Positions 8,326-15,840 of a stretch of 32,132 nucleotides of DNA are shown here, one piece after another. Made by a program: the position numbers and the translations under genes. The stretch is from positions 1 through 32,132 of the forward strand of contig NZ_JAAFZT010000013.1 in NCBI RefSeq assembly GCF_013336795.1. Reading direction: 5' to 3'. Every line of letters begins with the position of its first letter. The first letter of the stretch is position 1. The notes beneath the pieces are model-generated. The model was not told the origin of the DNA. It was given only the letters and a program-made list of their open reading frames with translations, and did not search any database. Source of the DNA: Alteripontixanthobacter muriae (GTDB taxonomy: Bacteria > Pseudomonadota > Alphaproteobacteria > Sphingomonadales > Sphingomonadaceae).

Positions 8326-9291
8326 TTAGAAAGAGCGCTGATCTGCTCTTATGCCGAGTTCCTTGTCCAGGATATCTAGTGATGCCGAGTCTGCCTCGAG
8401 CTTCCGCGCAAAGTGTGCACCAGAGCTGATGATCTCCGGCACCTGATCAGCCGAAATCCATTCGGGATGGGCGCCGCCGCTTCGCCAATTCAAATATCTG
8501 TACGTTTCACCGGTGGTCTTAAATTGCTTGTCGTTCAAGATGACAGTTTGAAAGTAGCATTCGTCAGGAACAACGCGGCCTCTAAGGTATGTCTGAAGCT
8601 TTTTATCTTTTTCAGTTGGACTCAGTAGCCGGTGGGCCACCCTCGCGTTTGCAGTAAACCACTGGCTTCCTACGTAACATTTGAAGGAGGGTCCGAAGGG
8701 CGAACGCCACGAAGAGAATGGAAGGCTGATCGTGTGCGCCCCCAACCTCGGAAAGGACTGCGCGCTGGTGGAGTAACTCGGTGGTGAGAGCCTTAGGATG
8801 GGGATCCGGATCGTTGCGGTCAGATACCGGGTTCGCGCAATCTGTACGTTGCCCGGGGTTCGGTGATGATTTAAGAGCGGGAGTTGAGCAGCCGGGATGT
8901 TTCCGGCCAGCGCGGCGTCTAAAGCGAAGCCGTCTATGAAAGCATCACAAGCTCTCTCTTCAAGGTCAGATACAGCATCCCTGCCAGGGACGACGGGGTA
9001 ATCAGTTCCGCTCAATACGTAGAACCAGTCTGGCTGTCCTTTGCTGTAAAGTAATTGGAGTGCGCTTAATGTAGCTTCGACGACAGACCAACGTCCCCAG
9101 CCCGTGCGAACGGGATTAGAGACAAAGGAGACGTTTTTGCCAGATTCGGGGCGCTCGGAGGAGGTCTGACGCCAGTCGTGGTGGCACGCAATCGGAGGAA
9201 AATCATACAGTCTATTGAGCGTGTCAATGAGGCGAAGAACGCCAGCCGGGTTCTGATGTGAGAGTATGACAAAGCCGACAGATTTCGGCAT
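8326..9291 (-). CDS. GT14-like branching glycosyltransferase (core-2/I-branching enzyme family)
   Basis: A 321-residue protein resembling the bacterial members of glycosyltransferase family 14, whose animal relatives form beta-1,6-GlcNAc branches. Supporting motifs are VGFVILSHQNP at the N-terminus, YVLSGTDYPV at about residues 91-100, GSQWFTAN, PDECYFQTVILN (the Asp-Glu of the catalytic region) and YLNWRSGGAHPEW near the C-terminus. It probably adds a side-branch sugar to the surface glycan made by this island. It is transcribed convergently with the ABC exporter (46-base gap) and lies downstream of the GT2 gene at 9398-10390. No signal peptide is evident, consistent with a cytoplasmic enzyme using a nucleotide sugar. 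Confidence 0.8.
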   Translation of the reverse strand: MPKSVGFVILSHQNPAGVLRLIDTLNRLYDFPPIACHHDWRQTSSERPESGKNVSFVSNPVRTGWGRWSVVEATLSALQLLYSKGQPDWFYVLSGTDYPVVPGRDAVSDLEERACDAFIDGFALDAALAGNIPAAQLPLLNHHRTPGNVQIARTRYLTATIRIPILRLSPPSYSTSAQSFPRLGAHTISLPFSSWRSPFGPSFKCYVGSQWFTANARVAHRLLSPTEKDKKLQTYLRGRVVPDECYFQTVILNDKQFKTTGETYRYLNWRSGGAHPEWISADQVPEIISSGAHFARKLEADSASLDILDKELGIRADQRSF

Positions 9292-9397
9292 TTAGCAAGT
9301 TCCGGAGCTCAAAAATGCTTGCATTGATCTTCTCCACACAAGGTTCTTCACTATCGTAAGGTTCATCTCAATAAAGCTTCTAGCTCCCTCCTGATCC

Positions 9398-10390
9398 CTA
9401 CCAATCCAGATCTCCGTAGCGGCTGCGCAGCAGCCTCCGACGGAAATCTTTAAGCCAGATTGGAAGGAGTACAGACTTCAGGCTCAACTGAATGTAATAC
9501 AATTTCCGCGATTTCGCCAATTCTCGGTTGTGCTTTACGAGTGTGCCGTACATCTCGAGGGCGGTTCTGAACTTCCGCGCCTGAATCGATCGCTCGATGA
9601 GCCAGGCAGTAAGACCGTCGAGGTGGGCTCTGCATCTTGTCTCATGTTCTGGATACTTCGCCCGGAAGCGGGAAAGAACAGCTTCCGCGGATCGGTGCAT
9701 CTGCCACGCATCACTCGACATGCTATCGAGGGTGCGACGATAGCCGACGAGGTGTCTCTTCACCACCCGAAAGCTGGTCAGCTCCGCTGCCGAAAGGTAA
9801 AACATAAGGTCTTCGCACCCCTGAGCTCCTTGCGACCTAAGGCTAGAATCAAAGCCGTTTACTGCCTCGAATACAGATCTTTTCACAATGATAGAGCTGC
9901 CATTTCCGATGAAATTTCCGCTGCACAGGTCAGCTAAAGCAGTTCCTTGAACTGTTGGTCGGTACTCAGTCGATAAGATCCTGTCGTCCGCGTCTATCAA
10001 TGCAAACCAGGAGTATACCAGACCTGCGGGTTCACTCCCTTCTTGAAGACTCCGCATCTGAAGTTCTATCTTATTTGGAGCCCAGAGATCGTCTGCATCT
10101 ACAAAGGCAAGGAATTCGGTATCTGCGTAGGCGGCGCCTAGGTTGCGAGCTGCCGCCACTCCGGCATTTTGCTGCCGAATGAGGTGTATCCTTTTGTCTA
10201 TAGTAGCTTTTCGGCGAACAATGCCAGGGCTGTGATCCGACGATCCATCATCAACGACTATAACTTTCAAATCACAGTATGTCTGCTTCGAAATACTGTC
10301 GAGTGTGGCAGCAATTGTACGGCTTGCATTGTACAGGGGAACAACGACGCCGACTGTAGCGTGCCGGGTTTCTGTGCCTTCGTCACTCAC
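9398..10390 (-). CDS. Family 2 glycosyltransferase
   Basis: A 330-residue GT-A glycosyltransferase. The N-terminal VGVVVPLYNASRT is followed by DDGSSDHS at about 47-54, NAGVAAARNLG at 75-85, and metal-binding FVDADDLW at 96-103; the later CEDLMFY gives the acidic catalytic position. The C-terminus is rich in basic residues. The start is GTG at 10390 with only a weak GGAA upstream. The gap to the GT14-like gene downstream is about 106 bases, so the two may form a short leftward operon. It likely contributes a sugar to the same polysaccharide; specificity cannot be deduced. Confidence 0.86.
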   Translation of the reverse strand: MSDEGTETRHATVGVVVPLYNASRTIAATLDSISKQTYCDLKVIVVDDGSSDHSPGIVRRKATIDKRIHLIRQQNAGVAAARNLGAAYADTEFLAFVDADDLWAPNKIELQMRSLQEGSEPAGLVYSWFALIDADDRILSTEYRPTVQGTALADLCSGNFIGNGSSIIVKRSVFEAVNGFDSSLRSQGAQGCEDLMFYLSAAELTSFRVVKRHLVGYRRTLDSMSSDAWQMHRSAEAVLSRFRAKYPEHETRCRAHLDGLTAWLIERSIQARKFRTALEMYGTLVKHNRELAKSRKLYYIQLSLKSVLLPIWLKDFRRRLLRSRYGDLDW

Positions 10391-10581
10391 GCCGGAGTTT
10401 CCAACAAGGTTGACGAAGGTTGCTGCAGGTGAATGCTCGCCCGCCCCGAGACGTGTTCGCGCTTATGGGCATTGCGACGAAGAAAACTACTATGTTGCTG
10501 GCCGGTCGGCAATCAGCGGCCCAAACTGGGTGGATGAGGCATCTGAATAGATCGCGCCAATTAGCAGTAGTCGGCTTGAAC

Positions 10582-11319
10582 TCACTCACAACACGAGGGC
10601 GCCTGGAGCTCTATGGTGATCGAGCCGACCATCGTCCTTAGGTGGCCGAGCAGGGCATATAGGAAGATGATGGGACCCGCCATCTCGAGAATTTCCTCAA
10701 CCGCGGTGACCAGTTGGTATTGTAGGTTCTCGCTACCTCGGCCGTAAGCAATTGAGGCGTTGACCATTTCTAAACCGATCGCACCGCCAACGAAGCAGAT
10801 AGCCGAAATTGCAAAGAGGACTCGTGTTCTCGATGGTAATCGGAAAAACCACGGTGACAGGGCAATCGCTAGCATCACCACGGCCGGCAGTCCCAGTAAG
10901 ATCCATGAATAGCTAAATGCGCCACCTAATTCCCTGACCATTGAGAGCTGCTTCGTAAGCAGATCTCCTAACCTTTCGTGTACTGTTGCAACATCATCTA
11001 CAGACAAAGCAAAAAACACAAACGAGAGAAAAGTCCAATGCCAGACTTCCGGAAGCTTGAGCTTCTTCCGCACGCCCGCGATCAAGGCTAAAAGAACGCC
11101 GCATAGGCCGAGTAGGACGGACGAGAACCATGTCGGCACATTTCCATCATCTCCCAACGTGAATAGCCGCAGGGCGCCTGTTCCTCGTGCTGGTTCACTC
11201 AGAAGAACGATACTGGCCGCAACGCCGAGGATAGCGAGCACACCAGCGGCGAAAGAGAGGGCTCTGGTTATCTTAAGGGGCTTAAGCGTAAGGCTCAGGT
11301 GTTTCTTATGACTTTTCAA
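10582..11319 (-). CDS. Multi-pass membrane protein of unknown function (TTG start)
   Basis: I do not recognise a named family. From the start I chose, the protein has 245 residues and about six hydrophobic stretches. Two conserved-looking acidic/His clusters stand out: DDVATVHERLG after the third segment and VEEILEMAG before the last. These could form a polar site within the membrane. The nearest upstream ATG (11646) would add 109 residues that look non-coding. A TTG at 11317-11319 has a clear AAGGAG nine bases before it and begins a basic leader (LKSHKKHLSL), so it is the better start. It is encoded leftward between a GT2 and an IS110 relic; a role in the glycan pathway is only positional inference. 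Confidence 0.68.
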   Translation of the reverse strand: MKSHKKHLSLTLKPLKITRALSFAAGVLAILGVAASIVLLSEPARGTGALRLFTLGDDGNVPTWFSSVLLGLCGVLLALIAGVRKKLKLPEVWHWTFLSFVFFALSVDDVATVHERLGDLLTKQLSMVRELGGAFSYSWILLGLPAVVMLAIALSPWFFRLPSRTRVLFAISAICFVGGAIGLEMVNASIAYGRGSENLQYQLVTAVEEILEMAGPIIFLYALLGHLRTMVGSITIELQAPSCCE

Positions 11320-11617
11320 GTCCAAGGACTCCTTCAAGCACAATCGATTAGCTGACAGGTCACCATGCAAGCATCGCACAAGTGAGGCTGGCTTGTACGA
11401 CCAATAACTCTGCCTGTACCACACCGATCCAATTTTCGAACAGCCTCCGCTTCCTTGCGGGGCCAGTTTGAGTTCGGCAGCTGCTGCTGGGTCTGGAGTA
11501 GAACAAGCACTCCGAGAGCTCGCGTACGTAACCGGGCTATAGCTGCTAGGCCGCGTACTCGGCCCGCCCGATAAGCAAGCCTTTCCGCTTACTGCCGCGA
11601 TTGCTTGTGGTGGTCGG
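11320..11617 (+). other. Intergenic stretch without a recognisable gene
   Basis: About 300 bases upstream of the TTG-start membrane protein. It presumably contains that gene's promoter. The long leftward frame through it has a composition and sequence (Pro/Ser/Ala-rich, no motif) that do not look coding. The part next to 11618 may be further decayed IS110 sequence, but I could not align it confidently. Confidence 0.45.
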
Positions 11618-11763
11618 ATGTTGGCCTGCGGCGGCGGGGATAACAAGGGGCGCGAATTGACTAAGGTGCGCCATAAGGTCCGATTGATCGCACCCGCTTA
11701 CGCAAAAGCTAGAGCGCCAGAAGAATTGTACCACGGATGTCGAAGCATTTCGAGACGCGGGGG
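11618..11763 (+). mobile_element. Frameshifted relic of an IS110-family (IS1111-like) transposase
   Basis: The frame starting at ATG 11618 reads MLACGG...GRELTKVRHKVRLIAPAYAKA, closely matching the IS110 N-terminal domain (typically MEACGG...ELTKLGHKVRLIAPAYVK). At 11709 the match continues in the +1 frame as LERQKNCTTDVEAFRDA, corresponding to the KRQKNDTTDAEAICEA motif of that family. The catalytic Asp of 'KND' is Cys here. A frameshift therefore lies at about 11708-11711, and no further reliable match follows. This is a short dead fragment, not a functional element. It sits just upstream of the acyltransferase. Confidence 0.75.
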
Positions 11764-11940
11764 TGGAGAGCGGCGGAGCATGCTTGTCGTTCCAGAGTGG
11801 GTCATTACATTTGGGCGGTCTTGCCAGTGGCTGCTGCACCGAGGCATGGCGGAGCCGTTCGTTCAGCGAAAAGTGAGCGAAGTTTGCTCACGCCGATGAT
11901 TTTGATCATTGGCTAGGATGCGATTGGCTGAGGGAGGTTG

Positions 11941-13038
11941 ATGCGCCATTTGGCAGAGTGTTTGACAACTTGCCCGCATCAACGGTCGCAGCCGACGCGA
12001 TATACTTTCGTCGGCTTGGACGGTTTGCGAGGCGTAGCGGCCATTGCAGTCGCAGTCGGGCACCTAAACAACGTTCTTGGCGTAGACCGGCACCTCACAA
12101 ACAGTGCGTTGGCGGTAGACTTCTTCTTCATGTTAAGTGGCTTTGTTCTAGCCCACGCGTATGGGGGGAAGTTGGCTCGGGGTAGGTGGTTTATACCCTT
12201 CCTTATCGCTAGAGTCATCCGACTGTACCCGCTGATTTTAGTAGGGGCACTCGTAGGTGCTTCTGCTTACCTTATGCGTGGCACGGATGCAGGCTATCTT
12301 GGAAGGCTCCTATTTCAAAGTATATTGTTGGTGCCTGAGATAAAATATAGCAATATTGACCCTAGTGTTTTTCCTATTAATCCTCCTGCTTGGTCTTTGT
12401 TATTTGAGGTAATCGCGAGTATTCTATTCGGGCTTGGTGTGTGGCGCGTTCATCTGCTCGGCCCCCTGCTGTTATTTTCAGCTGCTGCTTTATTTTCTAC
12501 TGTCATAAGCTATCAGACATTCGACGTCGGCTGGAGCCCTGACTTGCTCTGGTCAGGATTGATCCGAGTCATGTTCGGGATGGGGGCTGGAATATTCCTG
12601 TATAGAGTTCATTGTAGGGGCAGCGCTCGGATATTGCCTCTTCACATCGGCATTGCAGGTAGCACATTGGTGCTAATTCTGTCAGGTGTATTCAGCTCAG
12701 TTGCATTTCAGATGGCGTCTGTCTTTCTCTTCTTTCCTTTGATAATTCTAGGTTCCGCGCGGGCTAGCAATCGCTGGATCGGGGCCTGCAAGTGGTTCGG
12801 AGAGTTGTCGTACCCCCTCTACATTATACATTGGCCAGTTTACCTTTGGATTGGCTTCGCCATTGCATCGACCTCGCTCCCAATTCGAGACTCAGTGCTG
12901 GGAGGGATCTCGTTGATCACAGCCATCATAACGAGCCTAATGGTACTTCGCCTTTATGATCAGCCTGTGAGAAGATGGTTGACTAAAAGGGCGCGCCTTC
13001 TGCAATTCCTGCCGTTCGAGAGGTTCGGGGCACCTTAA
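11941..13038 (+). CDS. Acyltransferase-3 family membrane protein (OafA/YrhL type)
   Basis: A 365-residue integral membrane O-acyltransferase. It begins with the hallmark YTFVGLDGLRGVAAIAV and AVGHL (the conserved Arg and His needed for acyl transfer). DFFFMLSGFVLAHAY, a RLYPL segment, a PPAWSLLFE segment and a C-terminal SYPLYIIHWPVYLW follow, with around ten hydrophobic helices. Such proteins O-acetylate or succinylate sugars of surface polysaccharides in the inner membrane. I chose ATG 11941; a GAGG lies seven bases upstream, and a TTG directly before it is also open. The gene is A/T-richer than its surroundings, like the ABC exporter. It lies at the right end of the glycan island, next to mobile-element debris. 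Confidence 0.88.
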   Translation: MRHLAECLTTCPHQRSQPTRYTFVGLDGLRGVAAIAVAVGHLNNVLGVDRHLTNSALAVDFFFMLSGFVLAHAYGGKLARGRWFIPFLIARVIRLYPLILVGALVGASAYLMRGTDAGYLGRLLFQSILLVPEIKYSNIDPSVFPINPPAWSLLFEVIASILFGLGVWRVHLLGPLLLFSAAALFSTVISYQTFDVGWSPDLLWSGLIRVMFGMGAGIFLYRVHCRGSARILPLHIGIAGSTLVLILSGVFSSVAFQMASVFLFFPLIILGSARASNRWIGACKWFGELSYPLYIIHWPVYLWIGFAIASTSLPIRDSVLGGISLITAIITSLMVLRLYDQPVRRWLTKRARLLQFLPFERFGAP

Positions 13039-13187
13039 AAAAGCGTAGCCTGCATGGCTTGATCAAGAGATAGTTGACACTCGCCATTTTCTAGAGCCGA
13101 AAGGAGAAGTTCAACAGAGGTCCTCTATCATTTACAGCTCTAATCTTTCGAATAACTTTCCTGAAATTGGGGACCTATATACTTAAT

Positions 13188-13207
13188 TGACCCGCTGACG
13201 CGGGTCA
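13188..13207. repeat. Perfect hairpin with 8-bp arms
   Basis: TGACCCGCTGACGCGGGTCA has 8-base arms around a TGAC loop. It lies 150 bases past the acyltransferase and just before the IS3 fragment. No T-run follows on either strand, so a rho-independent terminator is not supported; it may mark a truncation scar or a protein-binding site. Confidence 0.6.
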
Positions 13208-13238
13208 CCGGAGAAGAGGGAGAAACCGCTCTATCTGG

Positions 13239-13500
13239 ATTTTCGAGCAGCAGATTGTGGCGATCGCCGAATTTTACAACCACCATCGCTACCGCGAGAG
13301 CCTCGACAATGTGACGCCCGCTGAGGGCTACTTCGGCCCCGCCGCATCCATTATCAAACAGCGAGAAAGGATCAAACGACAGAACATCCAACATCGCGGC
13401 TTGCAGCACCGCAGGATCGCCGCCTAAACATCAAACTCCAGACGAGACCCGCGCTCCGCTGATTTAAACGGCCAGTTGTGCCAGATGTTCTAACGAAGGA
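13239..13500 (+). mobile_element. 3' fragment of an IS3-family element
   Basis: The frame 13239-13427 encodes the tail of an IS3-family OrfB integrase: YNHHRYRESLDNVTPAEGYFG, then a basic RERIKRQ stretch and TAA at 13425-13427. The last conserved Glu of the DDE triad falls in the RESL motif. Everything upstream of about 13239 is missing. The following 70 bases, ending near 13500, resemble the non-coding right end of such elements; that boundary is approximate. This is a different element from the IS3 remnant at the left edge of the window. Confidence 0.75.
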
Positions 13501-13726
13501 TAGCGGCTGGAGGCGGAGGGGTGCGCTATGAATGCAATCGTCAAAATCTTGTAGCGACTTTTGCCGTACGGCTGAACCGGGCCGTTTTGCGACGATTAAG
13601 TTGACGCCCCTACTGTTTGAGCGAGCCCGGCGGGGTGGCCTTCCCTCCTCCCAAACCGGCGGGGGGCTCAGGTCACATATGAACCACGCCCGCCGAGAGC
13701 GCGAGCGATGGAGAAAGCCCGGCTCC

Positions 13727-13768
13727 ACAGCGGCTTAGCACAATCCTCGACAGCGGCTTAGCACAATC
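13727..13768. repeat. Two tandem copies of a 19-base sequence
   Basis: ACAGCGGCTTAGCACAATC occurs at 13727-13745 and again at 13750-13768, a 23-base period. The copies are identical. They lie between the IS3 fragment and the GAF relic and may be the remains of a mobile-element end or duplication scar. No gene is associated. Confidence 0.7.
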
Positions 13769-13991
13769 ATTGCTGTCGAACACGCGTCATGAACAGGCAT
13801 CTAATCTGCAGAGCCTGCTGTAGCGTTGAGCGTGCAATCAGGGATACGGCTGCGATTGGCACCTTCAAGACGCTTCTTACGAGCGAAATGTTTTCTTCGA
13901 AGGCTTCTGGCAGCGGACCATCGAGCACAGCATACTGCTGCAAATTCGAGAGGGGAGATCGCTCGTTCAGCAGCAGCTTCTGGTCTGTCAA
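13767..13991 (-). pseudogene. N-terminal fragment of a GAF-domain sensor protein
   Basis: The 74-residue frame contains LQQYAVLDGPLPEAFE and VLKVPIAAVSLI. These correspond to the start of the GAF domain found at the N-terminus of many sensor kinases and diguanylate cyclases (typically 'RYAVLDTPPEAAFD...VPIAAVSLVD'). After VSLI the match stops and an unrelated tail runs to a stop at 13767. The start would be TTG 13991, with no good ribosome site. The rest of the gene has been lost, with the break at about 13840 near tandem repeats, so this is almost certainly a non-functional scrap. Confidence 0.6.
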
Positions 13992-14445
13992 AGGACTCTT
14001 TTATGCTTCGCGCTCAACTTGTCCCTGAGCCTCAACAGCCGATCCGGGGTGGACGCGAATTTTCGGACTAACTCATGTCATTTCCTCAGGATCACTGAGG
14101 CACCGGGAAGCAGGGCTTGGCGGCACAAGCGACCCTATAAAGATGAGAAGAAATCAAAGAAGTTAATGGGTTAAACGCCTGGTAAACAGACGCTCAGGAA
14201 AGTTGAGGGTTCTGAGAACCGCTAACTTTTTCGGTCCGGCTAGCTCTCTCAGCAGCTCAGGTATCTCTGGGCATGCCGGTGGACCCTAGCGGTTGGCGCA
14301 AATAATTCTCCCAAGCAGCCGCTGCAACTTCGTTTTCTCGGGGCTCTGAGCAGAGTCGGGAGCTAGTGCTTGTCAGGAACGTTACGGCGAGAAGAGGATT
14401 GGTCAAGCAAGGGGGCCAAGCTCCTATTTGCTAAAGGAAAATATC
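13992..14445. other. Non-coding stretch with two small perfect hairpins
   Basis: No credible gene is seen in these 450 bases. Two short palindromic structures are present: CCTCAG with CTGAGG at 14084-14100 (5-base loop), and GGTTCTGAGAACC at 14208-14220. Neither is followed by a T-run. Scattered stops in all frames and the surrounding fragments suggest decayed sequence. Confidence 0.5.
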
Positions 14446-14571
14446 TTGTTTTGGATTGTCATCGCCATAGCCGTCGCGCTTTGGGCATTACCGCTTCTCG
14501 CGGCTGCAGCAATAGCTATTCCTGCCCTGGCTTCTGCATCGTACCGGGCTTGGCTGTCTAAACATCTGGTC
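14446..14571 (+). pseudogene. Small membrane-protein ORF apparently cut by the IS6 element
   Basis: From TTG 14446, seven bases after an AAAGGA, the frame reads as a strongly hydrophobic segment (FWIVIAIAVALWALPLL, then an Ala-rich stretch) followed by YRAWLSKHL. It resembles the N-terminus of a small single- or double-span membrane protein. The frame runs straight into the IS6 left end at about 14572, where the sequence becomes element DNA. No family can be named, and the start codon is a guess. Confidence 0.35.
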
Positions 14572-15480
14572 GGTTCTGAACCGTCGATTAAAAGGCGGTC
14601 GCCGCGAAGGGTTCAGCCGGCACTTTCAGAGCAAATGCACCTGCTGGTAAGGGTTGAGCGGGCAGGGCGATACGATGCCACGTCCAAAGAAGCCAGCCAG
14701 CCCATTCCGCTACTTCAATTCATCGCCGGAGGTGATCCGGCTCGTCGTGATGATGTACGTCCGCTTTCCGCTGTCGTTGCGCAATGTGGAAGACCTGCTG
14801 GCCGAGCGCGGGATTGATTTATGCCACGAGACGGTGCGGCACTGGTGGAACAGGTTCGGCCCGCTGTTCGCTGCTGACATCCGCCGTCAGCGGGCCAGCG
14901 GGATGCGGGGTTTCCGTCAGTGGCAATGGCACCTCGACGAGGTTTATGTGAAGATCAACGGAGAGATGCACTACCTGTGGCGAGCGGTGGATCAGGAAGG
15001 CGAGGTGCTCGAGAGCTACGTCACGAAGACCAGAGACAAGTCCGCAGCGCTCAGGTTTATGAAGAAGGCGCTCAAGCGCAACGGCTCACCCGCCATCATC
15101 ACCACTGATGGTCTGCGCTCCTACAAGGCAGCGATGAGCGAGCTTGGCTGTGAGGATAAGCAGGAGATAGGTCGCTGGGCCAACAACAGGGTGGAGAACT
15201 CCCACCTTTTGTTCCGACGACGAGAGCGAGCGATGCTGCGATTTAGGCAGATGAAGGCGCTACAGAAGTTCGCCTCCGTCCATGCCAACGTCCACAATCA
15301 CTTCAACTCCGAACGCCACCTGATCGATAGAGAAACTTACAAGACCCGCCGCTCGGCAGCACTCGCCGAGTGGAAGAGCCTCATGGCCTGAGCCATGCCG
15401 GAAGGGGAGAGCTTTGCCATTCAGAGACAAGTTGCGATCAGACTGACAGCACCGCCACCTACCTGTTTGTGGTAGTACCC
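14572..15480 (+). mobile_element. IS6-family insertion sequence, apparently complete
   Basis: A roughly 909-base element with one transposase gene. The right end is estimated by comparison with the related relic at 24078-24360: both share GACAGCACCGCCA followed by a weaker match ending in CCC. The inferred left end begins GGTTCT, and the right end read inward begins GGGTACT, so the terminal repeats would be imperfect. No clear 8-base target duplication was found. A 10-base inverted match AAACATCTGG lies at the outer edges (14560-14569, and its complement at 15479-15488). Boundaries are therefore provisional. Confidence 0.65.
14675..15391 (+). CDS. IS6-family DDE transposase
   Basis: A 238-residue transposase from ATG 14675 (MPRPKKPASPF). 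A GTG 21 bases upstream is also in frame. The N-terminal helix-turn-helix region (residues 10-60) contains SLRNVEDLLAERGI. The DDE catalytic residues are the Asp of WHLDEVYVKI (about residue 89), the Asp of TTDGLRSY (about 144) and the Glu of NNRVENSHLLFRRRERAM (about 180). The length matches IS6-family enzymes, which transpose by replicative cointegrate formation. No frameshift or stop is present, so it may be active. A diverged, broken copy of the 3' end lies at 24078. Confidence 0.92.
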   Translation: MPRPKKPASPFRYFNSSPEVIRLVVMMYVRFPLSLRNVEDLLAERGIDLCHETVRHWWNRFGPLFAADIRRQRASGMRGFRQWQWHLDEVYVKINGEMHYLWRAVDQEGEVLESYVTKTRDKSAALRFMKKALKRNGSPAIITTDGLRSYKAAMSELGCEDKQEIGRWANNRVENSHLLFRRRERAMLRFRQMKALQKFASVHANVHNHFNSERHLIDRETYKTRRSAALAEWKSLMA

Positions 15481-15618
15481 AGATGTTTCTTTCGTCAGCG
15501 GCAAGCGCGATGGTCCAAGGGTTCGCGTCCCAGGTAGTTTGGACGTGGCCGTGCCAGTCAAGCTGAAGGAGTAGGGTTGCAAGTAGGGTTGGATGATCGC
15601 TTGGTTCGGGGGCGCTTG
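15481..15618. other. Short spacer with a 12-base tandem repeat
   Basis: No gene is visible. AGTAGGGTTG occurs twice with a 12-base period (15570-15579 and 15582-15591). It lies just downstream of the integrase relic on the minus strand, where an attachment site could once have been, but no tRNA end or matching partner repeat is present in the window. Confidence 0.4.
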
Positions 15619-15840
15619 TCAGCCAGGTCCAGTGCAGTAGTCGGACCAGGCCCTCATCAGTTCCCGACGTTTTTCAAAAGAGTCGCCTCAGCGATAGGCG
15701 CGCTCGACAGCGCTGCCGAGAGTGTGTGCCAAGGGCTCCTCGGCAACCTCGCGAGGAAAGCTGGTCTTCTCGCCGACCCAGTCGCGAAACGAGGAGCGGA
15801 AGCCATGAACGGTGTAATGAGACACCCCCATTCGCCTGGC
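15619..15840 (-). pseudogene. C-terminal remnant of a tyrosine recombinase (phage/P4-type integrase)
   Basis: On the minus strand the frame reads [30 protein letters not shown] and SAVERAYR. It then meets TGA at 15690-15688 and continues in the same frame as [18 protein letters not shown] to TGA at 15621-15619. This is the catalytic C-terminus of P4-type integrases, with the HxxR Arg, the LAH His and the AYR nucleophilic Tyr all visible. Relatives read AYRRGD, so an Arg codon CGA has become TGA just after the active Tyr. The N-terminal three quarters are missing, replaced by the end of the Mod relic. The tail points to an old integrated island. Confidence 0.75.

Noticed and set aside
13188-13207. 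Rho-independent terminator of the acyltransferase gene
   Set aside because: The hairpin is perfect but has no T-run on either strand and lies 150 bases past the stop codon.
15570-15591. CRISPR-like or attachment-site repeat
   Set aside because: Only two copies of a 10-base unit with no spacer pattern, no tRNA and no matching partner repeat.
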